Of a stretch of 21,936 nt of DNA, positions 1-7,693 are shown piece by piece. Under the pieces are notes generated by a model that did no database searches, had not been told where the DNA came from, and was given only the letters and a program-made list of their open reading frames with translations. The stretch spans positions 40,338 to 62,273 of the forward strand of contig DKPL01000083.1 of the NCBI GenBank assembly GCA_002471185.1. Direction: 5' to 3'. The translations under genes were made by a program, and so were the position numbers. This stretch comes from Bacteroides sp. UBA7335 (GTDB taxonomy: Bacteria; Bacteroidota; Bacteroidia; Bacteroidales; Bacteroidaceae). How positions within the stretch are numbered: the stretch's first letter is position 1; the number at the start of each line of letters is the position of its first letter.

Positions 1-106
1 TCTATCTATTCAAAGAGTAAACATACTATATAACTTAACTTGTTTTTTACTTTTTCTCATTCATTACTTTTCCTTTCATTCCGTTCCATTATTCATTTAA
101 AAGCTC

Positions 107-114
107 TACATTTG
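107..114 (+). promoter_or_regulatory. Putative -7 box ahead of the DUF1573-meaB operon
   Basis: TACATTTG fits the Bacteroides sigma-ABfr -7 consensus TAnnTTTG and would give a 5' leader of roughly 20 nt before the ATG at 142. No good TTTG -33 box lies 19-21 bp upstream (the region reads GTTCC), so the call rests on one box. The rest of 1-141 is T-rich and shows no gene. Confidence 0.4.
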
Positions 115-141
115 TGCTTTAAATAATAATTTGGATATAAC

Positions 142-1209
142 ATGAAACGTTTTCTATTAAGCATATTTTCTATCTTGATTTTATCTCTTACCATTGCTGC
201 TCAACCTCGTCTTTCATCCAATAAAAATACATACAACTTTGGACAACTAGAGTGGAAACAGCCGGCAACTGCCGAATATATCATTACCAATACAGGTGAT
301 AAACCTCTAGTGATAAGCAATGTGACTACCTCTTGTGCGTGTACCGATGCGGTATGGACTAAAACACCTATACAACCCGGGGGTAAAGGTAGTGTGAGCG
401 TGACCTACGATGCAAAGGCTTTAGGACGTTTTTATAAATCGGTAGGTATCTATAGTAATGCTACACCCAATTTGGTGTACCTTAACCTTGAAGGAGAGGT
501 GGTGCAGAAATTGACCGACTTTACCAAAAGCCATCCTTACGAGATTGGTTCGATAAAGATAGACCGCACGGAATTTGACTTTCCCGATGCTCATAGAGGA
601 GATAAATCAACCCTGACTTTTAGTGTTGTCAACCAATCTGATCGCCCTTATGAACCGGTATTGATGCACTTGCCACGTTACCTAACCCTGGAAACTAATC
701 CGAATGTGCTACAAAAAGGAGAGAAAGGTACTATTAAACTGACATTAGATACCAAACAGTTGACTGATTTTGGGTTGACACAAGCATCGGTCTACTTGGC
801 TCGTTTTGCCGGTGATAAGGTGGGAGAGGATAATGAAATTCCGGTATCGGTTGTTCTATTGCCCGACTTCAATAAACTTTCTGATGCTGAAATGGCAAAT
901 GCTCCGGTGGTAAAACTCTCGCAAGATAGCATCGATTTTACTGAACGATTGATAAAAAAGAATAAGGCTTCGCAAGATATTATAGTAACCAACGCAGGAA
1001 ACTCTCCGTTGGTGATTAGTAAACTACAAGTGTTTAACTCGGCCATTGGTGTGACATTAAAGAAATCGGTTCTTAACCCCGGTGAAAGCACTAAAATGCG
1101 CATAACCATTCATAAAAATAATCCGGGAAAGAAAAAACATCAAATGCGTATATTGATGATTACTAACGATCCGTCGCAACCTAAAGTGGTGATAAATGTG
1201 AAACGATAA
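142..1209 (+). CDS. Secreted DUF1573 (ASH/Ig-like) domain protein
   Basis: This 355-residue protein begins with a Sec signal peptide (MKRFLLSIFS then a hydrophobic run, cut near AAQ at 19-21) and is otherwise beta-rich. The first repeat (about 25-120) carries the DUF1573 hallmarks: a FGxL-like start (YNFGQLEW), an ITNTGDKPLVISNV strand pair and a cysteine-containing SCACT motif at 64-68. A second, divergent repeat spans about 140-235. A third, about 258-355, repeats the VTNAGNSPLVISKL pattern. There is no lipobox cysteine, so it is probably periplasmic or exported. The family is common in Bacteroidetes, and its biochemical role is not established. It lies 18 bp upstream of meaB on the same strand, so the two are probably co-transcribed, but nothing visible ties it functionally to the GTPase. 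Confidence 0.85.
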   Translation: MKRFLLSIFSILILSLTIAAQPRLSSNKNTYNFGQLEWKQPATAEYIITNTGDKPLVISNVTTSCACTDAVWTKTPIQPGGKGSVSVTYDAKALGRFYKSVGIYSNATPNLVYLNLEGEVVQKLTDFTKSHPYEIGSIKIDRTEFDFPDAHRGDKSTLTFSVVNQSDRPYEPVLMHLPRYLTLETNPNVLQKGEKGTIKLTLDTKQLTDFGLTQASVYLARFAGDKVGEDNEIPVSVVLLPDFNKLSDAEMANAPVVKLSQDSIDFTERLIKKNKASQDIIVTNAGNSPLVISKLQVFNSAIGVTLKKSVLNPGESTKMRITIHKNNPGKKKHQMRILMITNDPSQPKVVINVKR

Positions 1210-1227
1210 ATCTAATAGTCTGTTGTC

Positions 1228-2325
1228 ATGGAACATCCTGAAAATAATGAGAAGTATAAAGGGCTGACGGTTAATGCCGGCATTGAACAACCCTCATCGG
1301 TTAATCCCTATTTTAAACGTAAAGCCCGTAAGCGCGAACTCTCTGTACAGGAGTTTGTAGAGGGGATAACGAAAGGTGATGTGACGATTCTGAGTCAGGC
1401 GGTAACTTTGGTTGAAAGTGTACGTCCCGAACATCAAGCGGTGGCTCAGGAGGTGATCGAAAAATGTTTGCCTTATTCGGGAAACTCCATTCGTGTTGGT
1501 ATTAGCGGTGTGCCCGGTGCAGGAAAAAGTACTTCGATTGATGTGTTTGGCCTGCATGTGCTCGAACGTAGTGCCGGAAAGCTGGCCGTGCTAGCCATAG
1601 ATCCGAGTAGTGAACGAAGCAAAGGAAGTATATTGGGGGATAAAACTCGTATGGAACAACTTTCTGTTCATCCCGACTCGTTTATTCGTCCTAGTCCATC
1701 TGCAGGATCGCTTGGTGGAGTGGCTCGCAAAACTCGCGAAACCATTATATTGTGCGAAGCAGCCGGATTTAATAAGATATTTGTTGAAACAGTGGGGGTG
1801 GGACAAAGTGAAACTGCGGTTCACTCAATGGTCGACTTCTTCCTTTTGATTCAACTAGCAGGTACGGGCGATGAACTACAGGGCATCAAACGGGGTATTA
1901 TGGAAATGGCCGATGGTATTGTTATCAACAAGGCCGATGGGAATAATATTGATAAGGCTAACTTGGCTGCTACTCAGTTTCGCAATGCACTTCATCTTTT
2001 TCCGGCTCCAGAGTCGGGATGGACTCCCCGAGTACTTACTTATTCGGGCTTTTACAACAAGGGAGTAAAAGAAATCTGGGATATGATTTATGACTATGTA
2101 GACTTTGTAAAGGCAAATGGCTATTTTGAATATCGCCGAAATGAACAAAGCAAGTACTGGATGTACGAAACCATCAACGAGCAACTTCGTGATAGCTTCT
2201 ATCAAAACACGGTAATTGAGGCCATGCTTGCTCAACAAGAACAACAAGTGCTACAAGGAAGCTTAACTTCGTTTGTGGCTGCAAAACATCTGTTAGATAC
2301 CTATTTTAATGAATTGAAAAAGTAG
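1228..2325 (+). CDS. meaB: MeaB/ArgK methylmalonyl-CoA mutase-associated GTPase
   Basis: This 365-residue G3E-family P-loop GTPase acts as a chaperone that protects and loads adenosylcobalamin-dependent methylmalonyl-CoA mutase, which supports succinate/propionate interconversion in Bacteroides. The motifs are clear: Walker A GISGVPGAGKST at 91-102, the AIDPSS segment at 123-128 that follows the P-loop subdomain, the ETVGVGQSE switch region at 187-195, and the guanine-specificity motif NKAD at 234-237. The helical N-terminal extension and C-terminal dimerization helices fit the usual length of the family. It follows the DUF1573 gene by 18 bp. The mutase genes are not in this window. The ORF is intact and ends just before a strong hairpin. 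Confidence 0.95.
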   Translation: MEHPENNEKYKGLTVNAGIEQPSSVNPYFKRKARKRELSVQEFVEGITKGDVTILSQAVTLVESVRPEHQAVAQEVIEKCLPYSGNSIRVGISGVPGAGKSTSIDVFGLHVLERSAGKLAVLAIDPSSERSKGSILGDKTRMEQLSVHPDSFIRPSPSAGSLGGVARKTRETIILCEAAGFNKIFVETVGVGQSETAVHSMVDFFLLIQLAGTGDELQGIKRGIMEMADGIVINKADGNNIDKANLAATQFRNALHLFPAPESGWTPRVLTYSGFYNKGVKEIWDMIYDYVDFVKANGYFEYRRNEQSKYWMYETINEQLRDSFYQNTVIEAMLAQQEQQVLQGSLTSFVAAKHLLDTYFNELKK

Positions 2326-2365
2326 CTTATCTGTAGGGATAGAGCTACGTTTAATGCGATAAATC

Positions 2366-2423
2366 ATAAGTCAAAAGAAAGAGAGACGAACCTCATTGGT
2401 TTATTCCCTTTCTTTTGACTTAT
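2366..2423. terminator. Bidirectional terminator hairpin between meaB and the EamA gene
   Basis: ATAAGTCAAAAGAAAG (2366-2381) is perfectly complementary to CTTTCTTTTGACTTAT (2408-2423), giving a 16-bp stem with a 26-nt loop. The loop itself can form a small AACC/GGTT stem (2389-2401). A T-rich run (TTCTTTTCT) follows on the + strand. The convergent EamA gene stops inside the right arm (stop complement at 2420-2422). The same structure can therefore end transcription from both sides. Confidence 0.75.
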
Positions 2424-3322
2424 TTCTTTTCTAAATCGGCTCGCGACTTGCTGTGAGTTACAATATAAACGCCTAAAAATACACAAGCAATGGCTAATCC
2501 TTTGTCCCAACTAAAAATGCCTACTCCCATAATAATGGCAGCAGTAGCAGCTACAATGGGTTGCATATAGTTGTACATACTTACTACTGTAGGACGTAAA
2601 ATGCGTTGTGCACTCATGATGCATATATAGGCTAAGAAACTGCCACAAAGAATAATGTAGAGTACTTGAAGAATGGCCGAAGTGGGCACTAGGCTCCAAT
2701 CGATGGCTGTAATCTCGGTAAATGAGAATGGAAGATAAACAAATGATCCTACTAAAAACATCCATTTGTTGATGGTCACAGCCGAATATTGCTGGGTAAG
2801 ACTTTTGAATACAGTAAGGTAGAAGGCGAAACTAAACTGTGCAGTAAGGCAAAGCAAATCGCCTATAATATTGCCACTACCCGAACCGCCCGAATGACTG
2901 CTGAGAATTAAAATGAGCGCACCGGCTGCACCAATCACAATGCCCAAAACTTTCTTGTTAGTAATGGGCTCTTTGAGGTAGAGGGCTGCCACAATCATAG
3001 TAATGATGGGTAAAGTGGTAGTTACTATCGAAGCGTTTATGGGCGATGTAAATGATAATCCATAGATAAACATTCCTTGATTGAATATTAAAGCAAAGAA
3101 AGATGCGAAGAAGATTCGAATCATATCTTTAGAAGAGACTTTTTCTCTTTTGCAAAAGAGGGAAAGAAGCCAAAAAGCAATGCAAGCTCCCACAATACGA
3201 AAGGTGGTGACCGATAATGGCGAGAATACCTGTAAAGCTGATTTACCTATCGGAGACATTAGCCCCCACATCACATTGGCTGTTAGGGCATACAAGTGCC
3301 CGCGTATATTTTTATCACCCAT
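2420..3322 (-). CDS. EamA-family (DMT superfamily) transporter
   Basis: This 300-residue inner-membrane protein has about ten hydrophobic segments arranged as two EamA repeats (about 8-140 and 153-292). The first repeat opens with the typical LTANVMWGLMSPIGKSAL segment. Later come the conserved short stretch PINASIVTTTLPIITMIVAA and the LYLKEPIT turn. The second repeat has the related MYNYMQPIVAATAAIIMG segment. The family exports or imports small metabolites such as amino acids or nucleotide-like compounds; the substrate cannot be read from the sequence. The gene runs convergent to meaB and divergent from the AAA ATPase gene, so it is a single-gene transcription unit. A -7-like box on the minus strand lies just upstream. 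Confidence 0.9.
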   Translation of the reverse strand: MGDKNIRGHLYALTANVMWGLMSPIGKSALQVFSPLSVTTFRIVGACIAFWLLSLFCKREKVSSKDMIRIFFASFFALIFNQGMFIYGLSFTSPINASIVTTTLPIITMIVAALYLKEPITNKKVLGIVIGAAGALILILSSHSGGSGSGNIIGDLLCLTAQFSFAFYLTVFKSLTQQYSAVTINKWMFLVGSFVYLPFSFTEITAIDWSLVPTSAILQVLYIILCGSFLAYICIMSAQRILRPTVVSMYNYMQPIVAATAAIIMGVGIFSWDKGLAIACVFLGVYIVTHSKSRADLEKK

Positions 3323-3350
3323 TTTGTTGTATCATACCTTAAAAACGTGG

Positions 3351-3358
3351 CAAAGGTA
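3351..3358 (-). promoter_or_regulatory. Putative -7 box for the EamA gene
   Basis: Read on the minus strand this is TACCTTTG, a match to TAnnTTTG, 28 nt before the ATG at 3322. That would leave a leader of about 20 nt. No clear -33 TTTG is found at the right distance. The -33 position would fall on the -7 box of the divergent promoter. Confidence 0.35.
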
Positions 3359-3381
3359 ATCAATTTATTATTTCATTTGTT

Positions 3382-3389
3382 TATATTTG
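3382..3389 (+). promoter_or_regulatory. Putative -7 box for the ATPase-DUF4435-MscS operon
   Basis: TATATTTG matches TAnnTTTG 23 nt before the ATG at 3413. A -33 TTTG at 19-21 bp is missing. That position (near 3358-3361) coincides with the -7 box of the divergent EamA promoter, so the two promoters would compete for polymerase. Confidence 0.4.
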
Positions 3390-3412
3390 CGTTGATATAA
3401 CCCATTTCTATC

Positions 3413-4270
3413 ATGGAAAAAGCAGCCAACTATATTCGTCGTATTGAAATCGAAAACCTTTGGGGACGATTTAATATTAACTGGGATTTACGTCCCGATG
3501 TGAATATCCTCTCCGGTATTAACGGGGTTGGAAAGTCTACCATTTTAAATCGCTCCGTGGGATATCTTGAAGATTTATCACTCTCGGGAGGACAAATAAA
3601 GAATGGAATGCGCGATGGAGTGCGCCTGTTTTTTGATGATCCGGAAGCTACTTATATCCCTTATGATGTGATGCGCAGCTATGATAGACCTTTGGTAATG
3701 GGGGACTTTACGGCACGTATGGCCGATAAAAATGTGAAGTCTGAACTCGATTGGCAGCTCTATCTGTTGCAACGACGGTATCTTGACTATCAGGTAAATA
3801 TCGGTAATCGAATGATTGAGCTACTCGCCAATGAAGATGAGGCTATTCGGAGTAAAGCTTCTGAACTTTCTAAATCGAAGCGGCTGTTTCAAAACTTGAT
3901 AGATGAACTATTTAGCTATACGCATAAAAAGATAGATCGTAAAAGAAATGATATTGCTTTTTATCAAGACGATGAATTGTTGTTTCCTTATCAATTATCG
4001 TCGGGAGAAAAACAAATGGTGGTGATTTTGCTAACAGCGCTGGTGCAAGATAATAAACATTATGTCTTTTTTATGGATGAGCCTGAGGCATCGCTACACA
4101 TTGAGTGGCAACAAAAGTTAATTGGGATGATTCGGAAACTGAATCCTAATGTACAGGTTATTCTTACTACTCATTCGCCTGCTGTAATCATGGAAGGTTG
4201 GCTTGATGCTGTGACTGAGGTTAGTGATATTGCTACTCCTATCTTTCATCAGTATGTAGTAACTAAATAG
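3413..4270 (+). CDS. AAA/ABC-type ATPase of the OLD/AriA class
   Basis: This 285-residue cytoplasmic ATPase of the RecF/SMC/ABC-like branch has all its motifs: Walker A GINGVGKST (35-43), an ABC-signature-like LSSGEKQ (195-201), Walker B VFFMDE (218-223) followed by the PEASLH D-loop region, and the switch histidine in TTHSPAVI (252-259). The segment between Walker A and the signature (about 45-190) is mostly helical and partly coiled. It is followed after 7 bp by a DUF4435 gene. An AAA ATPase plus DUF4435 is the make-up of the PARIS anti-phage system (AriA-AriB). The known AriA proteins are, as far as I recall, larger, so this may be a compact relative rather than true AriA. Other roles such as DNA repair or stress signalling are possible. 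Calling it an ATPase is secure; calling it a defence protein is inference. Confidence 0.85.
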   Translation: MEKAANYIRRIEIENLWGRFNINWDLRPDVNILSGINGVGKSTILNRSVGYLEDLSLSGGQIKNGMRDGVRLFFDDPEATYIPYDVMRSYDRPLVMGDFTARMADKNVKSELDWQLYLLQRRYLDYQVNIGNRMIELLANEDEAIRSKASELSKSKRLFQNLIDELFSYTHKKIDRKRNDIAFYQDDELLFPYQLSSGEKQMVVILLTALVQDNKHYVFFMDEPEASLHIEWQQKLIGMIRKLNPNVQVILTTHSPAVIMEGWLDAVTEVSDIATPIFHQYVVTK

Positions 4271-4277
4271 CAATGGT

Positions 4278-5306
4278 ATGCCTACTTCTTTGCGTGATAA
4301 TCTGACCTCTTCTTACTTTAGTGCTGCACAAAAGCTTTACTCGCAAAATGCTCGTCGTAGGATTATTGCTTATGTAGAGAGTTATGATGATATAGCTTTC
4401 TGGCGTGCCTTGTTTGAAGAGTTCGAAACCGATAAACTCTATTTTCAAGTCATGTTACCCTCGTCTACCTCTTTAGCAAAAGGCAAGAAGATGGTACTAA
4501 TGAACACACTAAACACTGATGAGCTTGGGAGTAGCCTCATTGCTTGTGTAGATAGTGATTATGATTTTCTACTACAAGGAGCTACATCAACTTCGCGAAA
4601 GATTAATAATAATAAATACATATTTCAGACTTATGCTTATGCCATCGAAAATCACCAATGCTTTGCCGATAGTCTGCATCAGATTTGTGTGCAAGCTACC
4701 TTGAATGATCGGGTACTAATCGACTTTAAGTTGTTTATGCAAGAGTATTCTCAAATTATCTATCCCTTGTTCTTGTGGAATGTGTGGTTTTATAGGCAAC
4801 ACGATACCAATACTTTTCCTATGAATGAGTTTAACAACTTAACGCGATTGCGCAATGTGAATCTTTATCATCTAGAATCGTGTTTGCAGAATGTGCAAAA
4901 AAATGTGAGAGGTAAGTTGCGCGAACTTGAACTAAAATACGCTACTATCGTTGAAAGTGTAAAGGCATTGAATCCTAATTTGGAAAACTTAGGACTTACT
5001 CCTAGGACTACTTATCTCTATATTCAAGGACATCACTTGATGGATAATGTGGTGATGAAGTTATTGGTGCCTGTTTGTACGGTGCTCAGGCGAGAACGCG
5101 AAGATGAGATTAAGAAACTGGCAGAGCACGAAGAACAATATCGCAACGAACTGACAAGCTATCAAAATAGTCAGATGAATGTGGAATTGATGTTGCGTAA
5201 GAACAACTCTTTTCGCTCGCTTTTCTTGAATAAATGGCTTAGAGAAGATATAAAGGCATTTTTAGATAATGCCGAAAGAAATCATAATGATAACGAATCG
5301 ATATGA
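4278..5306 (+). CDS. DUF4435 protein with TOPRIM-like acidic residues (AriB-like)
   Basis: The 342-residue product opens (about 27-50) with RRIIAYVESYDDIAFW, where E34 and D37 match the conserved N-terminal acidic motif of DUF4435. ACVDSDYDF (89-97) supplies the D-x-D pair (D92, D94), and YAIENH (121-126) is the family's third hallmark. The order E, DxD, IEN suggests a TOPRIM-like metal-binding fold, as in AriB of PARIS and OLD-type nucleases. A YIQGHHLMDNVV segment (248-259) resembles the later conserved G-H block. The C-terminal part (about 268-300) is charged and likely coiled-coil. No transmembrane segment is seen. The gene sits 7 bp after the ATPase gene and overlaps the next gene by 4 bp, so the three products are probably made together. 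A nuclease or toxin function is inferred from the family. Confidence 0.8.
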   Translation: MPTSLRDNLTSSYFSAAQKLYSQNARRRIIAYVESYDDIAFWRALFEEFETDKLYFQVMLPSSTSLAKGKKMVLMNTLNTDELGSSLIACVDSDYDFLLQGATSTSRKINNNKYIFQTYAYAIENHQCFADSLHQICVQATLNDRVLIDFKLFMQEYSQIIYPLFLWNVWFYRQHDTNTFPMNEFNNLTRLRNVNLYHLESCLQNVQKNVRGKLRELELKYATIVESVKALNPNLENLGLTPRTTYLYIQGHHLMDNVVMKLLVPVCTVLRREREDEIKKLAEHEEQYRNELTSYQNSQMNVELMLRKNNSFRSLFLNKWLREDIKAFLDNAERNHNDNESI

Positions 5307-6553
5307 ACGAATTGGCTAATAAAATAGATGATTTACTAATTTCATGGGGAATAAGCTCTCATGCTGCTTCTAACTCTGTGAATATTATTATGTTGATTCT
5401 AGTGATTATAGTGGCAATACTTGCCGATTTGATTTGTCGCTATATCATTGTTGCTTCTATTGTAAAGCTGGTAAAAAGGACTAAAGCCACTTGGGATGAT
5501 ATTTTGTTCGATCGTAAAGTGATGAGTTACTTTAGTCACATCGTGGCTCCTATTTTCTTGTATTTTCTTTTACCATTAGCTATTCCTGATGATAAAATAC
5601 TCGAAGTGGTGCGTCGCTTCTGTATGATCTATATCGTAGCGGTTTTGCTTCGATTTATTACAGCTTTTCTTGCAGCTGTTTATTATCTGTATAGCACACG
5701 CGAACAGAGTCGCAACAAGCCTTTGAAGGGGATGTTGCAAACTGCTCAGGTTATCTTCTTTTTTATTGGCGGTATTATCATTATTAGTATCTTGTTAAAT
5801 AAGTCTCCTATGGTGCTGTTTACCGGACTGGGAGCTTCGGCTGCTATTTTAATGTTGGTGTTTAAAGATAGCATCATGGGGTTTGTGTCGGGCATTCAAC
5901 TTACTGCAAATAATATGTTGCGTGTAGGAGATTGGATTGCTATGCCTAAATATGGTGCCGATGGTATTGTAATAGAGGTAACTCTTAATACTGTAAAAGT
6001 GCGCAATTGGGATAATACAATAACTACTGTTCCTCCGTATGCTTTGGTTAGCGACTCTTTTCAAAATTGGCGTGGCATGGAAGAGTCGGGCGGTCGTCGG
6101 GTAAAGCGCTCCATTAATATCGATATGAATAGTGTGAAGTTTTGTTCTCCCGAAATGCTTGATAAATACAAAAAGATTGGTTTGCTGAAAGAGTATATTG
6201 ATGAAACTGAAAACAAAGTTATAGCGTATAATAAACAACATAATATCGATTCTTCCGTTTTAGTCAATGGTTATCATCAAACTAACCTCGGCGTTTTTCG
6301 AGCTTATTTAAATAATTATCTCAAAAACCTGCCTACTGTGAATCAGCAAATGACTTGTATGGTTAGACAGTTGCAACCTACTGAAACGGGTATACCGATG
6401 GAACTTTATTTCTTTTCGGCTGTGAAAGAGTGGGTACCCTACGAAGGCATTCAGGCAGATGTTTTCGATCATGTACTGGCTGTTATTCCCGAATTTGATT
6501 TACGGGTATTTCAGAATCCTTCGGGTGATGATTTACGAAGCTTACACAGTTAA
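5303..6553 (+). CDS. MscS-family mechanosensitive channel, YbdG-like
   Basis: This 416-residue inner-membrane channel has predicted membrane helices at about 25-50, 77-95, 103-128 and 147-168, then the amphipathic pore helix region GLGASAAILMLVFKDSIMGFVSGIQL split around 175-200. The beta domain follows with the typical VGDWIAMPKYGADGIV segment and NWDNTITTVPPYALVSDSF. The GRRVKRSINID motif (264-274) after the beta domain and the long C-terminal extension resemble E. coli YbdG, which is about the same length, rather than the short MscS. It would relieve turgor during hypo-osmotic shock. Its ATG lies inside the DUF4435 stop (ATGA, 4-bp overlap), implying translational coupling. That is an unusual partner for an osmotic channel and the reason the operon stands out. 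Confidence 0.9.
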   Translation: MNELANKIDDLLISWGISSHAASNSVNIIMLILVIIVAILADLICRYIIVASIVKLVKRTKATWDDILFDRKVMSYFSHIVAPIFLYFLLPLAIPDDKILEVVRRFCMIYIVAVLLRFITAFLAAVYYLYSTREQSRNKPLKGMLQTAQVIFFFIGGIIIISILLNKSPMVLFTGLGASAAILMLVFKDSIMGFVSGIQLTANNMLRVGDWIAMPKYGADGIVIEVTLNTVKVRNWDNTITTVPPYALVSDSFQNWRGMEESGGRRVKRSINIDMNSVKFCSPEMLDKYKKIGLLKEYIDETENKVIAYNKQHNIDSSVLVNGYHQTNLGVFRAYLNNYLKNLPTVNQQMTCMVRQLQPTETGIPMELYFFSAVKEWVPYEGIQADVFDHVLAVIPEFDLRVFQNPSGDDLRSLHS

Positions 6554-6576
6554 AATACGATATAAATAATGATACT

Positions 6577-7473
6577 ATGGACACATCAACACAAAACCCA
6601 ATTATTCGAGAAATAACTCCTTTGTCCGACAAAGATTGTTTTTATATCGCTGAACGACATAAAACGGAGTTTACTTATCCGATGCACAATCATGCTGAGT
6701 TCGAACTAAACTTTTGTGAGAATGCTTCGGGAGTAAGGCGTATTGTGGGCGATTCGGCTGAGGTGATTGGAGATTATGACTTAGTGTTGATAACCGGAAA
6801 GGAGCTAGAGCATGTATGGGAACAAAATACGTGTAGCTCGAAGCGTATTCGTGAAATTACGATTCAATTTTCTGCCGATCTATTTTTTAAAAGCTTCATC
6901 AATAAAAATCAGTTTAACTCCATTCGTCAGATGCTGGAACGTGCCCAAAAGGGACTTTGCTTCCCTATGTCGGCTATTCTAAAGATCTATCCTTTGCTCG
7001 ATACTTTGGCTTCAGAAGAGCAAGGTTTTTATGCGGTTATTAAGTTTATGACTATCTTATACGAACTATCATTGGTTGGTGATGAAGCACGTACATTGTC
7101 TAGCTCGTCGTTTGCCAAAATAGATGTTCATGCAGATAGTCGCCGGGTACAAAAGATTCAAGACTTCATCAATCAGAATTATCAGGAGGAAATTCGCCTT
7201 AATGTGCTTGCCGATATGGTTGGGATGACTCCCGTTTCCTTCAGCCGATTTTTTAAACTTCGTACCGGCAAGAATCTTTCTGATTATGTTATAGATATTC
7301 GTTTGGGGTTTGCCTCACGTCTGTTGGTCGACTCTACCATGTCTATTGCCGAAATTTGTTATGAATGTGGTTTTAATAATCTCTCTAATTTTAATCGCAT
7401 TTTTAAAAAGAAAAAAGAGTGTTCACCTAAGGAGTTTCGCGAGAATTATCGGAAAAATAAGAAGCTCATCTAG
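6577..7473 (+). CDS. AraC-family transcriptional regulator of the mannan locus
   Basis: The 298-residue protein has an N-terminal cupin-like sensor domain (about 20-110), with the metal/ligand-type HNHAEFELNF strand at 37-46 and GDYDLVLITGKELEHVW at 65-81. A helical linker follows, then a double helix-turn-helix AraC domain (about 190-293). The second HTH shows the conserved SIAEICYECGFNNLSNFNRIFKK and SPKEFRENYR pattern. There is no signal peptide or membrane segment, so it is a cytosolic one-component regulator, unlike the hybrid two-component sensors common in PULs. It probably senses an imported mannan oligosaccharide or breakdown product. It starts only 23 bp after the channel gene, so read-through from that operon is likely. 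Its likely targets are the promoters at 7661 and 10438. Confidence 0.88.
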   Translation: MDTSTQNPIIREITPLSDKDCFYIAERHKTEFTYPMHNHAEFELNFCENASGVRRIVGDSAEVIGDYDLVLITGKELEHVWEQNTCSSKRIREITIQFSADLFFKSFINKNQFNSIRQMLERAQKGLCFPMSAILKIYPLLDTLASEEQGFYAVIKFMTILYELSLVGDEARTLSSSSFAKIDVHADSRRVQKIQDFINQNYQEEIRLNVLADMVGMTPVSFSRFFKLRTGKNLSDYVIDIRLGFASRLLVDSTMSIAEICYECGFNNLSNFNRIFKKKKECSPKEFRENYRKNKKLI

Positions 7474-7543
7474 CAATTGAATCATCAAAGAAAGAGTCTA
7501 TATCGATATACTTATGGGTTCTGGTAATTTATAACATTCATAT

Positions 7544-7575
7544 TTTTATGATTGTTATTACCTCTTTTATGATTG
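7544..7575 (+). repeat. Two 11-bp direct repeats spaced 21 bp apart
   Basis: TTTTATGATTG occurs at 7544-7554 and again at 7565-7575, a start-to-start distance of 21 bp (two helical turns). This phasing is typical of AraC-family half-sites, which are often direct repeats. The pair lies 70 bp after the araC stop and 86 bp before the GH5 -7 box. I see no copy upstream of susC. Confidence 0.45.
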
Positions 7576-7606
7576 CTTCTATCTTTATAATAAAAATGAA
7601 TCGTGA

Positions 7607-7632
7607 AAAATAGTATTATTAATAGATAAAAT
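7607..7632 (+). promoter_or_regulatory. Candidate operator, copy 1 (GH5 promoter)
   Basis: This 26-bp stretch begins AAAATAGTATTA and ends AGATAAAAT. It matches 10384-10409 at 23 of 26 positions. In both copies the element starts 54 bp before the first base of the -7 box. Copy 1 overlaps a perfect 9-bp inverted repeat, AGTATTATT (7612-7620) with AATAATACT (7630-7638). The remainder of the 220-bp araC-GH5 gap holds the repeats at 7544-7575, a TATATCGATATA palindrome at 7499-7510 and no gene. Confidence 0.6.
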
Positions 7633-7660
7633 AATACTGTAGTGTGTAAAAGTGTTATTG

Positions 7661-7668
7661 TAATTTTG
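7661..7668 (+). promoter_or_regulatory. Promoter -7 box of the GH5 mannanase gene
   Basis: TAATTTTG matches TAnnTTTG. It lies 25 nt before the ATG at 7694. The -33 region (about 7637-7640, CTGT) is poor, which would fit an activator-dependent promoter. A TCGTTAAT just downstream (7671-7678) resembles TCGTTGAT at the susC promoter. Confidence 0.55.
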
Positions 7669-7693
7669 TGTCGTTAATCAAACTCTAATAATT

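Noticed and set aside
1876..2247. 123-codon open frame on the minus strand within meaB, and many similar antisense frames elsewhere
   Set aside because: They lie wholly inside well-supported genes, have no recognisable domains and lack promoter-like sequence.
7499..7510. TATATCGATATA palindrome
   Set aside because: Short and AT-rich, with no second copy near the susC promoter, so it is not called as an operator.
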